DNA from: DATIYF01 sp035517775
GTDB taxonomy: Bacteria; Acidobacteriota; Terriglobia; Terriglobales; Acidobacteriaceae
DNA: 64,000 bases
NCBI GenBank assembly: GCA_035517775.1
Contig: DATIYF010000105.1
Coordinates: 74,452 to 138,451 of the forward strand
Reading direction: 5' to 3'
This document shows, piece by piece, positions 7,991 through 16,015 of this stretch. Both the position numbers and the translations under genes were made by a program. The notes below the pieces were generated by a model. The model saw only the letters and a program-made list of their open reading frames with translations, was not told the origin of the DNA and did not search any database. Each line of letters begins with the position of its first letter. Position 1 is the stretch's first letter.

Positions 7991-9835
7991 TCATTGCGCG
8001 TCCAGAAACAGCCGGTGCAGAAGCTCCAGCGTCAGCATGGTGTGAATCTCGGAGGTGTAGTTCCGGTTTCCTTTCAAGTGCCCTTTGACGATGGGTTCGA
8101 CCGCGCCCCGCTGCAGATATGGCCGGGAAAGGGTTCGCGGATCAAGCAGCATCTCGCGCACGTAGCCGGCCAGCGCGTCCCTGTACCACACCCGGAAATG
8201 ATTGAACTTGTGCCGGCCGAGAAACAGGCGCTCGAGATGCAATCCCGAGAAGGCATGATCAATTCCCGCCACCCACTGGGGCATGCCGTAGTCGTAAGCA
8301 TATTCGGCTTTGAAGGTAAACTCCAGCCATCCCCGGGCCCAGGCGGCCGCCAGCCCGCGGCTCGAAGGGCCCGCCAGGCCGCGGTCGGTGCGCAGGCGGC
8401 GCAGCGCCGGGTTGCCATCCTCAATCAGGCGCACACAGTCGTTATCATCGGCAAAGATATCGGTATTGGGCACGGCCGCGCCGGGCGCGCGAAATGCCGT
8501 GCGCACCAATTCGTTGTCCAGATAAGGAGAGCGCAGCGAGAGCTGTGTCTTCTCCAGCGAGAACAGACCGTGGTGGTGCCAGGGCGCCTGACGGAAGGCG
8601 ATAAAAGAAAGCACATGCCGGCCGAGCAGGCCGGCGTAGGTTCCCTTGGCCTGTTGCACGTAAGCGACGAACTCGGGGCGGAAGAGCCCGGGCGCGGGCT
8701 CCACCGGCTTGAAGGCAGGCAGGCGGCGCAGAATCTCGCTGCCATAATTTCCCGTCATGCGCACGCTCGCAATTTGCGCCGCCCGCTCGTTGGCGTAGAG
8801 ATCGGAGCTGCGGCTCAGGTTGGCGCAGCCATCCGTCAGATAAATGGTGCGCTCGGCATAGTGCGAAAAGCGGGAGAGAAAATCCTTGCCGACAGGAATC
8901 ACTTCGTAGGGTTGCCGGCACATCTCCGCCACCTTCCGCGCCAGCAGCACATCCTGGCAATCGCGGTACATGCCGCCGAAGGAGTAGCAGGGCAGCGCGC
9001 CCGGCTCGGCCTTATGCCAGGCCATGATCATCCGCGTGTCCAGGCCTCCGGTCAGCGACATGCCGACCTGTTCCTGTCCGTGGAAATAACGCGGCAGGTT
9101 GCGCGAGAACACCTCCCGCAGTTTCTGATAGTAGGCTTCGCGATCGAGCGGCGGCTGGTTTTCCCACTCCTGCGGATCGAAGTAGGAATTCTTCTCCGCC
9201 ATGGCGCCCTGGCGCGCTACCCAGGCCGAAGCCGGCGGCAGCACCTGCACACCCCGGAAGAAGGTGCGGTTATTGAGCACGCAGCCGCAGGCGATGAACT
9301 CGCCCAGGCTTTCGAAATCGGCCGCGCGCAGCTCGGGGCGCACCGCCAGAATCGCCTTGGCCTCGACCGCAAAATAGAAGGCATCTTCGCCCTCGTGGTA
9401 GTAGAGCCGGTGCATGCCATAGCGGTCGTTGAACAGCGTGGCGCTGCGCCGGCCGCGGTCCACCAGCAGGCCGTGAAACATGCCGTTCAGGCCGGCGGGA
9501 AACGCCGGGTCTTCTTCGTAGAGATGGACCAGGTAGCCGGGCCCTTCGCACTCCAGATCGTGGCCCCGCTGCTTCAGCCGGCAAGGCGTGCCCGGCTCGG
9601 GAAATTCTTCGCCGGAAAAAATCAGCACCGCGTCGCCTTCTTCATTGCGCACCGGCATGCCCGCGGAAAACGAGCCCGCGCGCGCCGCCCAGCCGGCGTA
9701 CACGCCCAGGTCTTCGTCAATCCAGGTGCCGGTCTCGTAGCCGGGTTCGTGGCGGATGGATTCCACCATGCGCAGCAATTCCTGCTCCGCCTGCGGGCGC
9801 GGCATTTTCGTGATCAGGCCTACGATTCCCGGCAT
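7991..9835 (-). CDS. Asparagine synthase-like protein without the glutaminase cysteine
   Basis: The 614-residue product has the two-domain layout of asparagine synthase B: an N-terminal class II amidotransferase fold (about 1-210) and a C-terminal ATP pyrophosphatase domain. The PP-loop SLTGGLDTR is at about residues 259-267. True enzymes begin Met-Cys-Gly-Ile, with Cys1 as the glutaminase nucleophile. This one begins MPGIVG, so Pro replaces Cys and glutamine hydrolysis should be lost. Such AsnB-like proteins are frequent in polysaccharide and exosortase loci, where they may amidate uronic acids. Here ammonia, or another amine, would have to come from elsewhere. It sits 21 bp after the GNAT-like gene in an apparent operon. 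Confidence 0.85.
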   Translation of the reverse strand: MPGIVGLITKMPRPQAEQELLRMVESIRHEPGYETGTWIDEDLGVYAGWAARAGSFSAGMPVRNEEGDAVLIFSGEEFPEPGTPCRLKQRGHDLECEGPGYLVHLYEEDPAFPAGLNGMFHGLLVDRGRRSATLFNDRYGMHRLYYHEGEDAFYFAVEAKAILAVRPELRAADFESLGEFIACGCVLNNRTFFRGVQVLPPASAWVARQGAMAEKNSYFDPQEWENQPPLDREAYYQKLREVFSRNLPRYFHGQEQVGMSLTGGLDTRMIMAWHKAEPGALPCYSFGGMYRDCQDVLLARKVAEMCRQPYEVIPVGKDFLSRFSHYAERTIYLTDGCANLSRSSDLYANERAAQIASVRMTGNYGSEILRRLPAFKPVEPAPGLFRPEFVAYVQQAKGTYAGLLGRHVLSFIAFRQAPWHHHGLFSLEKTQLSLRSPYLDNELVRTAFRAPGAAVPNTDIFADDNDCVRLIEDGNPALRRLRTDRGLAGPSSRGLAAAWARGWLEFTFKAEYAYDYGMPQWVAGIDHAFSGLHLERLFLGRHKFNHFRVWYRDALAGYVREMLLDPRTLSRPYLQRGAVEPIVKGHLKGNRNYTSEIHTMLTLELLHRLFLDAQ

Positions 9836-9856
9836 GAGTCTTTCACAAAGGCTTTC

Positions 9857-10765
9857 TTAGAGCGATTCCGCCATGGTGGGAAATTTGCGGTTGTACCAGG
9901 CCGAGCGCAGGCCGCGCAGGCGGGAAGCCAGCGATTCCGGAATATATTCCGCCAGCCGGTGATGCAGGCCCAGGTGGAAAGCCGCCCAGCCCAGTGGGGT
10001 GAAGGGAACGTAGTAGCGCGGCAGGTTGACCTGCTGGAACCCGTTGCGCTCTTTGAACTCGGTCAGGCTGCTGGTTTTTTTCTTGCCGTAAGCGAAGCGC
10101 GAGTACACCAGATAGGGAATCTTTCTTTCGGCGCAAATGCGGACAGCGTGCGCCACCAGGGCGTTGGTGGGCGCCTTGTCGCGGTGCTTCACCATGGAGA
10201 CCACGTTCATCAGGCCGGCCTGGGTGCGGGTTTCATTCTGCACCATCTTGATGAAGCCGATCAGCTTGCCTTCGAAGTAGGCCCCGATGAAAATCGAGCT
10301 GTCGAGAAAGGTCGCTTCTTCGCGATAGACCGTCTGCACGTCCTTGCCGTAATGCGTGTTCGGTCCGCCCTGGCGCACCGGGCTTTCGTTGTAAACCTCC
10401 CAGATGCCCTGCACCAGCTCGTCATTGAAGGCGGCCTCGCGGATGCTCACGCCCCGCTTTTCCGCCTGCTTGGCCTTATTGCGCGCCTTGAAGCCCAGGG
10501 TCTTGGTCCACCACTGCTCGAAGGTGCTCACCGGCAGGGCCGCCAGGTTGTCCCATTCCATGGGATAGGAATATTTCGGCTCCGTGTCGGGCAGCTTCTG
10601 CATGAAGTGGAACAGATCAATGCGGCTGCCGCACTGGCGCAAGGCCGCGAGCATGGCGGGAGGATCTTCCAGGAACTGGTAGCTGTCTGCCTCCAGGCGG
10701 CCCATCCGCACCAGGCCGCCCTCGATACGGAATTCCGTGCCACCGACCTTGATCAACGAACGCAT
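9857..10765 (-). CDS. GNAT/FemAB-like acyltransferase
   Basis: The 302-residue product has a GNAT-like core. A variable N-terminal domain is followed by ARNKAKQAEKRGVSIREA (about 120-137), equivalent to the R-N-x-x-x-x-A segment of FemAB-like proteins, then IFIGAYFEGKLIGFIKMV (about 180-197) and a region ending KIPYLVYSRFAYGKKK. No signal peptide or membrane segment is seen, so it is probably cytoplasmic or peripheral. It is the first protein gene after the two tRNA-like RNAs (139 bp downstream) and the first gene of an apparent operon with the AsnB-like, ligase and flippase genes. It may acylate an amino sugar. Donor and acceptor are unknown. Confidence 0.65.
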   Translation of the reverse strand: MRSLIKVGGTEFRIEGGLVRMGRLEADSYQFLEDPPAMLAALRQCGSRIDLFHFMQKLPDTEPKYSYPMEWDNLAALPVSTFEQWWTKTLGFKARNKAKQAEKRGVSIREAAFNDELVQGIWEVYNESPVRQGGPNTHYGKDVQTVYREEATFLDSSIFIGAYFEGKLIGFIKMVQNETRTQAGLMNVVSMVKHRDKAPTNALVAHAVRICAERKIPYLVYSRFAYGKKKTSSLTEFKERNGFQQVNLPRYYVPFTPLGWAAFHLGLHHRLAEYIPESLASRLRGLRSAWYNRKFPTMAESL

Positions 10766-10904
10766 ATGGGCGAACCCATCCTTCTGCCGGTCCCCCGTCA
10801 GCTGCGAGCCAGCCCGTCAGCGGCTGCTTCCTGCATGAGCTTCCAGCCCCGGCTTGGCTTTCGGCTCATCAGGCGACGGCTGACTGCTGCTTTGGCTGCC
10901 AATC

Positions 10905-10994
10905 TGGCGGAGAGGGAAGGGACTCGAACCCTCGGGTGGGGTGAACCACCGCGGCCGGCAAGCCGGCCACTGCCTTACCAACGGCGACCTCTCC
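10905..10994 (-). ncRNA. tRNA-Ser-like RNA lacking an anticodon loop (copy A)
   Basis: Read on the minus strand, this 90-nt element has a 7-bp acceptor stem (GGAGAGG with CCTCTCC), a 3-bp D stem with a short loop containing GG, a long variable arm (GGTGG with CCACC), a T arm with TTCGAGT, discriminator G and an encoded CCA. The long variable arm and G73 match serine tRNA. The anticodon arm is replaced by an 8-bp stem (GTGGCCGG with CCGGCCGC, one G-U) closed by CTTG. I tried every 5-bp/7-nt placement and none pairs, so no anticodon can be assigned. The T stem has one extra nucleotide. It is 88/90 identical to copy B. Confidence 0.75.
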
Positions 10995-11074
10995 GTATAA
11001 AACTGGGCGCGAAATGCAGCGCAAAAACTCTCGGCCACTCCGCCAAAGGGCGGCCGCACGCTCCCGCGAAAACT

Positions 11075-11164
11075 TGGCGGAGAGGGAAGGGACTCGAACC
11101 CCCGGGTGGCGTGAACCACCGCGGCCGGCAAGCCGGCCACTGCCTTACCAACGGCGACCTCTCC
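11075..11164 (-). ncRNA. tRNA-Ser-like RNA lacking an anticodon loop (copy B)
   Basis: This is the promoter-proximal copy, with the same length and fold as copy A, 80 nt upstream of it. It differs at two positions only: one in the variable-arm loop and one in the T stem, where a G replaces A and pairing is kept as G-U. The acceptor, hairpin with CTTG loop, T loop and CCA end are identical, so the fold has been kept in both copies. In copy B the 5' flank reads GC before the acceptor, so longer pairing with the GC of GCCA is possible. I see no U-rich terminator between the copies, or between copy A and the gene at 10765. Confidence 0.75.
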
Positions 11165-11194
11165 GCAAACTATTGTGCTCGACGATGGTCGAGA

Positions 11195-11225
11195 ATTCTA
11201 TCCCACCAACCGGGAGCAGGGTCAA
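11195..11225 (-). promoter_or_regulatory. Putative promoter of the tRNA-like pair
   Basis: On the minus strand, TTGACC (11220-11225) and TAGAAT (11195-11200) each match the sigma-70 consensus at five of six positions, with a 19-nt spacer that is slightly long. Transcription would begin near 11188, about 24 nt before the acceptor stem of copy B, which is a usual distance for a stable RNA. A small inverted repeat (TCGACCATCGTCGA) follows the -10 box. Confidence 0.5.
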
Positions 11226-11273
11226 ACGAAGGTGCTACACACTCCGCGAGCCAATTTCTATGAGATTGCAGCC

Positions 11274-11951
11274 CTAGGACTTACGCTGAAATAGCACGCA
11301 GCCGAGGGCCTGGTCGGCGCCCCGCAGATCGAAGTTCATGCTTGTCCGGGTTATGAACTCTTCAAATGCACGCAGCTCATGCTGGGGATGATTGAATTCG
11401 TCGAAGTAGATGTAGGTGCCGGGAACAATGGCCTTTTCGAGGGTGTTCAACACGTAGATGGTAGAGGAGTAGAGGTCCGCATCCAGATTGAGCACCAGAA
11501 CCTGGTGCGGGCAGACGGTGTAATGAGGCAGGGTCTGGTCAAACCATCCCTTGAAGAACTGCACCCTGGGGTCATCAATCTGCGGCAATTGCCCCTTGAC
11601 GGAAAAGTGCCCTTCGAGACAGTCCGGACGCCAGTCCTCGGGCAGGCCCTCGAAGCTGTCGAAGCCATGCAGCCGGCTTTTGGGATTGGTCAGCAGCTTC
11701 GACCAGTAGCGGGTCGCCGCTCCCTGATAGACCCCGAATTCGAGGTAGAGAACTTCGCGTGTTCCCACCTCGGCTCCCACCAGATCGAACAGCTGCGCCC
11801 GCCGGTCCACGCGGCGGCTGGTGTCGTAGCCCTGGGCGCGCATCCAGCGGCCGGTTTCCATGCAGTTGGCAGCGGTGCTGAGCTTGGCGATGGCTTCCGT
11901 AGAGAGGCGCTCGCCGGCGCGGGTCAGCAGGTACTTGACCAGGTTTTCCAT
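11274..11951 (-). CDS. Class I SAM-dependent methyltransferase (TylF/MycF-like)
   Basis: The 225-residue product contains YLEFGVYQGAATRYW (about 70-84), the SAM-binding glycine motif, then LHGFDSFEGLPEDWR (about 94-108), a signature of the TylF/MycF macrocin O-methyltransferase group. LNLDADLYSSTIYVLN and IYFDEFNH supply the acidic metal-binding residues of this family. It would methylate a sugar hydroxyl, probably on the exported glycan. The gene is 121 bp downstream of the GT2 gene and directly upstream of the tRNA-like promoter. Confidence 0.85.
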   Translation of the reverse strand: MENLVKYLLTRAGERLSTEAIAKLSTAANCMETGRWMRAQGYDTSRRVDRRAQLFDLVGAEVGTREVLYLEFGVYQGAATRYWSKLLTNPKSRLHGFDSFEGLPEDWRPDCLEGHFSVKGQLPQIDDPRVQFFKGWFDQTLPHYTVCPHQVLVLNLDADLYSSTIYVLNTLEKAIVPGTYIYFDEFNHPQHELRAFEEFITRTSMNFDLRGADQALGCVLFQRKS

Positions 11952-12072
11952 TTTGCTTTCCGGAGTCTTTCGCAGTCTTGCGGGGGAGGGTTTTTCAAGG
12001 ACAAAGCCGCGGGCCGCATCAGGGGCGGGAGGGATTACCTCTCCGCCAGGTCACGCCCAGCGCCAGTCCATC

Positions 12073-12990
12073 TCAGGTTTCCCGCCGCGTTACCACCGAC
12101 AATCCCAGCACGGAGAGAAGCCGGCTGCCGTGATCGAGCAGCTTGATCAGGTAGGCGAGGAAGAAGTGATGGCCGATCAAAGCCAGGATGGGCAGGGCCA
12201 GGGTATAACAAGGCACCGCCACCAGCGACTTGGCCAGGTTTTTCAGCCGGTTCCGCGGGTGCTTGGGGAAATTGCTGCCCCGCAGCAGGGCGCGCTTGAG
12301 CAGATAGCTGCGCTTGCAGCGCCAGGCCGGAACCACTTCGTAAGCCACCGCCTCGGTGCACCAGACGAACCGGCAGCCTTTTTCCATCATGCGGCGGAAA
12401 AAGTCCACGTCCTCGCCCGCGGTGCCGAACTCGGGATTGAACGCCGGCCCCGAGCCGTTCACGATATCTTTGCGGAACAGGACGTTGCCGGTGCGGGTTT
12501 CGGAAAAAGTGAGCCGGTAGCCGGTGGGATAATCAGGGCGCTCGAAGAACCTGCCCTTGATCACCCACTTGGGCGGATCGAAGTTGAAGTGCGGCTTGAC
12601 CGGGCCGAGCACGCCATCCACGCCAAAACCGGTGTAGGTCTTGTACAGGCGCAGCAGCCAGTCCTCCACCGGAAACTCATCGTCATCGAGGAAGGCGATC
12701 AGGTCGCCATCGGCCTGCTCGACCGCCTTGTTGCGAACCCTGGCGATGTTCTGCTGGGGCTCGACGCAATAGATGACGCGCAGCGAGCTGGCGGCAGAGA
12801 AAACGCTGACCACGGGCTGCGCCGAACAGGCGGCATCGTTATCGGCGATGACGATGGAATAGGTAAAGAGATTTTCGGTCTGCTGATGTTCCAGCTTGGC
12901 GAGCAATCCTTGCAACAGCTCGGGCCGCTTAAAGGTACAAATGCACACACTTATATGATGTTCTGGAGTCGGAAGATCTTCCCCATTCAT
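12073..12990 (-). CDS. Family 2 glycosyltransferase
   Basis: The 305-residue product opens with HISVCICTFKRPELLQGLL, the nucleotide-binding start of a GT-A fold, followed by IADND (about 48-52) and IAFLDDDEFP (about 95-104), where the DxD-type Asp cluster binds metal and sugar nucleotide. A hydrophobic C-terminal stretch (about 255-285) may anchor it at the membrane. It would add one sugar to the lipid-linked repeat unit. Its donor cannot be read from sequence. Confidence 0.9.
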   Translation of the reverse strand: MNGEDLPTPEHHISVCICTFKRPELLQGLLAKLEHQQTENLFTYSIVIADNDAACSAQPVVSVFSAASSLRVIYCVEPQQNIARVRNKAVEQADGDLIAFLDDDEFPVEDWLLRLYKTYTGFGVDGVLGPVKPHFNFDPPKWVIKGRFFERPDYPTGYRLTFSETRTGNVLFRKDIVNGSGPAFNPEFGTAGEDVDFFRRMMEKGCRFVWCTEAVAYEVVPAWRCKRSYLLKRALLRGSNFPKHPRNRLKNLAKSLVAVPCYTLALPILALIGHHFFLAYLIKLLDHGSRLLSVLGLSVVTRRET

Positions 12991-13038
12991 GCTTCAATGC
13001 TCCGCGCGCAGGGTATGGCCTTCACCCGCCGGCGCGCA

Positions 13039-13776
13039 TCAGCGAGTGAGAGTTTTGGAATACCGGACGAGGGAGGCCGCCTTCCGCCTGCCCTGCTCGG
13101 CCACGCCCAAAGCGGGCAACGCCCGGCGAATCAGATTTTGGCCAAGAGAAACCCCGAAGACCCGAGCCCTGCAGCGGCGCGACTGCAGGCAGTCTAGCAC
13201 GCTCTGTTCCGTCAGGGGGCTGTGAATATCGAGCGCCATGGTGAGGGGGAAAAATTGGCGATGAGTATGAAAATCCAGGCCTACAAAAGGAACCGCGTGG
13301 CTGCGCCGCAACAGCGCGGAGGCGGTATCGCTTGGCGCCCAGCCGTCGTACTTGCGGTTCCAGGCCTCGATACCGAGCAAGTGGCCCTCCCAGCCGGGCT
13401 CGAAGGCCTTCCATGCTTCCTTGCGCGTGGGATGGGCGAGCACGGCCAGGCCGCCAGCTTCGGCCGCCGCCCGCAGCATCTCTCCCGTTGGCAGGCTTTC
13501 TCCCAGAAACGGCACCGGGCCCCAGACCAGCACATGCACGCGGTTGGCGGCGTCGCTGTACTCGATGCCGGGCAGCAGCAGAATCTTCTCTGAGCTTACC
13601 CGGGCGCAGGCCTGGCGGAATTCGCGCAGGCGCTCCCGGCTGAATCCGCGGTCGTGCTCGGTCATCATCAGCACCCGGCAGCCGCGCTCGGCGAACTTTT
13701 CGCTCAAGGCCTCAAGCGTCCACTTCCCGTCGTAGGACCAGTTCGAATGCACGTGACAGGCGGCAAGAACTTCCAT
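13039..13776 (-). CDS. PHP-domain phosphoesterase-like protein
   Basis: The 245-residue product has the metal-binding motifs of PHP proteins in order: HVHSNWSYDG near residue 8, MMTEHDRGFS near 38, PGIEYS near 68, LAHPTRK near 112 and GLDFHTH near 165. PHP proteins hydrolyse phosphoesters using two or three metal ions. The set is complete enough to suggest activity. In EPS loci PHP enzymes can be tyrosine phosphatases that reverse BY-kinase (CpsB/YwqE type), but this one is closer in layout to the histidinol-phosphatase/polymerase PHP group, and a sugar-phosphate substrate is equally possible. Confidence 0.82.
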   Translation of the reverse strand: MEVLAACHVHSNWSYDGKWTLEALSEKFAERGCRVLMMTEHDRGFSRERLREFRQACARVSSEKILLLPGIEYSDAANRVHVLVWGPVPFLGESLPTGEMLRAAAEAGGLAVLAHPTRKEAWKAFEPGWEGHLLGIEAWNRKYDGWAPSDTASALLRRSHAVPFVGLDFHTHRQFFPLTMALDIHSPLTEQSVLDCLQSRRCRARVFGVSLGQNLIRRALPALGVAEQGRRKAASLVRYSKTLTR

Positions 13777-13788
13777 GGGGTTTTGATT

Positions 13789-15081
13789 CTAGAAGCGAAA
13801 TCTCTTCAGCAGATTGGCCTGCAGGGTATAGCCGGTATCGGCGAAAAAGACCCGGGGATCGCTGCGCCGCCAGTTGTAAAAGGTGTCGCCGCGATGCAGC
13901 CAGGCCACCTGGGCGAGGGTTTTGCCGAGCGGCGGCCAGCCACTCAGGGCCTTCGACTTGGGGCCGCGCAGCACGAACAGCAGATGCATCAGTTCCCGCC
14001 CCAGATTGCGGCAGACCACGCCGGGCGCGGGCGAAGCGTCCAGGCCGGCCGGCGACTGCGCATCGAGCGCCAGCCGCGCATGCCAGGCGGGATATTCCAG
14101 TCCCTGGCGGCGGGCCAGCGCCAGGCTGCCCCAGGTGCGGCCGTTGAGTTCGACAAACCAGGGCTTGCCCGAGGCATCGCGCAGCAACTCGATCATGAAC
14201 AGCCCCTGCCAGCCACACTGGCGGATGAACCTTTCCGCCGGCCCCTTCACGTCTTCGGCCACGGCCTGCGAGGCGCAGGCGCTCGAACCCGAGCCTTGCG
14301 GGTTCATCATGCGCAGGCGGCGGTGTGCGCTCCAGGCGCGCACCCCCGGGGGAGCGGCCAGCCCGAAGATGCCCTCGCCGTTGCCGGCGATGAAAGCCTG
14401 CACCAGCAGGGGCACGCGCCCGCCCCAGGCGGCGGCGGCGCGCTCCAGTTCGCCGCGGCTGGCGCAAATCCACTTCCCGCACGAACTCACCTGGCCCGCG
14501 CGCACCGGGACGCACTCGGCGGGCTTGAGGATCAGGGGAAAAACGGCCCCGGCGCTGAACTGCTCGAGCTCTTGGGGGCTTCGCAGCAGAGCGGTGGGGG
14601 GAACGTTGAATCCTGCGGCGCGCGCGGCTTCGGCCTGCAGGTACTTGTTCAGCGCCAGCTCGGCGCAGCTTCCCTGCGGCCCGGCCAAATGCCAGCCCGC
14701 CTCTTCCACCTCGAGCCGGCTGGCCATCCAGACCGCCATGTCATCGAGCGGAAGCAGCACCCGCGGGGCAGGGCCGGCCTGAGCCCCCAGCGAGCCCAGC
14801 AGGGAATGAAGATCTCGCAGAGAGGCCTGCAGATCGCTCTCGGGCGCGCACACTTCGTGGCACACAACGCAACGGCTGTGGCGCAGCGCCGCCGGCCTGC
14901 CCTTGCGGGCAAAAGCGATGACCTCGAAACCGGCATCCACCAGGCTCCATGCCGCCTCCGGCGCGGCCAGAGCCTCGGCGAAGCCCACCAGGGCAAGCGG
15001 CCGGGTGGGCGGCTTGGGCGAGGGCGCCGCTTGGCTGGGGGAACCCTTCACTTCGGCGACTTCCGCGGCCAGGGTGGTCAT
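13789..15081 (-). CDS. ATP-grasp ligase
   Basis: The 430-residue product has an N-terminal Rossmann-like part and an ATP-grasp core: LILKPAE (about 203-209) holds the ATP lysine, LLVQAFIAGNGEGIFGL (about 245-261) the hinge and glycine-rich segment, and FMIELLRD...WFVELNGRTWGS (about 315-340) the metal-binding Glu and Asn. Such enzymes join a carboxylate to an amine through an acyl phosphate. In this setting it could attach an amino acid or other acid to an amino sugar. It lies between the PHP and ChbG-type genes with short gaps. Confidence 0.85.
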   Translation of the reverse strand: MTTLAAEVAEVKGSPSQAAPSPKPPTRPLALVGFAEALAAPEAAWSLVDAGFEVIAFARKGRPAALRHSRCVVCHEVCAPESDLQASLRDLHSLLGSLGAQAGPAPRVLLPLDDMAVWMASRLEVEEAGWHLAGPQGSCAELALNKYLQAEAARAAGFNVPPTALLRSPQELEQFSAGAVFPLILKPAECVPVRAGQVSSCGKWICASRGELERAAAAWGGRVPLLVQAFIAGNGEGIFGLAAPPGVRAWSAHRRLRMMNPQGSGSSACASQAVAEDVKGPAERFIRQCGWQGLFMIELLRDASGKPWFVELNGRTWGSLALARRQGLEYPAWHARLALDAQSPAGLDASPAPGVVCRNLGRELMHLLFVLRGPKSKALSGWPPLGKTLAQVAWLHRGDTFYNWRRSDPRVFFADTGYTLQANLLKRFRF

Positions 15082-15103
15082 GTTCGGAGAGATTATACGC
15101 AGG

Positions 15104-15913
15104 CTAGCGGGCCCCGCCCTCGCTGGCGGAAGGCGCCAGTTTGGCGCCGGCCGCGGCCAGGGGCAGGCCGGCGGTCAGCCGGCGGAATTCTTCGCCCATC
15201 AGAAAGTTGTACTCGTCGCTATTGGCGGGATGGGTCTCAATCTCGACCGCAAAATTCCGCGAGAGCGCGAACATGCGCTCCACCCGCTCGTAAGGCTGGA
15301 ACGGAACCAGCGAGAAAAAGTAATCCACCACGCGATAACGCCGGGCCAGCAAATAATCCACCAGGCGGCGATAGGCCCGGTTGGCGAAGCCCTTCTCGCC
15401 GGGATGAAAAGAGAAATTCCGCCGCACCCGCATGCCCCGGGGCAGCAGCCCGCCCAGCAGGATGTTGGTGCAGAGATGGGAGTGGTGATGGCCGTCGAGA
15501 TGTTCCGGCGCGGTCCCATAGAGCCGCTGGTATTCATCAAACTGGGCCCGCACCACGTAGTCGAAGTCGCGCGCCAGCCCGGGATGAAACCATACCGGGG
15601 CCAGGCGATGGTCCAGATAGCGGGCAATCCTGCGCTGGCGCTCGCGCAGCGCCGCAGGACAATCGGGGGCGGAAAAGGGAGTGGTGAGATTCAGATGCAG
15701 GCCCACGGGCACGGTCTCGCCGCCCTTGAGAACCGCGGCCCGCTCCGAATCGGCCATGAAAACCATGGCGCTGGTAGTCGAGACCGCGCCCCGGCGCACG
15801 CATTCGAGGATGCGGTCGGTGGTCAGGCGGTCCAGTCCCCAATCATCGGCATTGATGATGAGCAGGCCCGGCCCGGGTGCTGCAGTCCGGGGAAGTGTTT
15901 CACGCTTCGACAT
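15104..15913 (-). CDS. ChbG/HpnK (YdjC-like) carbohydrate deacetylase
   Basis: The product (269 residues from ATG 15913) has LIINADDWG near residue 17, the metal-binding Asp-Asp of the family, VGLHLNLTTPFS with a second conserved His, and EHLDGHHHSH with the catalytic His cluster. ChbG-type enzymes remove N-acetyl groups from sugars such as chitooligosaccharides or hopanoid-linked GlcNAc. An earlier GTG start at 15985 is possible but adds a non-family extension. Confidence 0.85.
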   Translation of the reverse strand: MSKRETLPRTAAPGPGLLIINADDWGLDRLTTDRILECVRRGAVSTTSAMVFMADSERAAVLKGGETVPVGLHLNLTTPFSAPDCPAALRERQRRIARYLDHRLAPVWFHPGLARDFDYVVRAQFDEYQRLYGTAPEHLDGHHHSHLCTNILLGGLLPRGMRVRRNFSFHPGEKGFANRAYRRLVDYLLARRYRVVDYFFSLVPFQPYERVERMFALSRNFAVEIETHPANSDEYNFLMGEEFRRLTAGLPLAAAGAKLAPSASEGGAR

Positions 15914-16015
15914 CAAAGACTCATGCGGGCGCGCCAGGCCGGCGGCCGGCGAACAGAATTGCGTTGCGCTGGGGAATCGGTGCACGGCGATGGCGAGATG
16001 GCTTGGGTTCGTGAT

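Noticed and set aside
10905..11164. Reading the tRNA-like pair as selenocysteine tRNA
   Set aside because: There is no UCA anticodon, the D stem is 3 bp rather than 6 bp, and no selenocysteine gene (selA, selB, selD) is in the window.
10905..11164. Reading the hairpin loop as a Gly (GCC) or Ala (TGC) anticodon
   Set aside because: With T33 placed before GCC or TGC, the 5-bp stem would have two or three mismatches; the 8-bp stem with a CTTG loop pairs fully.
7994..11263. Open frame of 1089 codons on plus, opposite AsnB-like and GNAT-like genes
   Set aside because: GC-rich antisense shadow. It runs through two clear minus-strand genes and the tRNA-like elements, and its protein is Arg/His/Gln-rich with no family motif.
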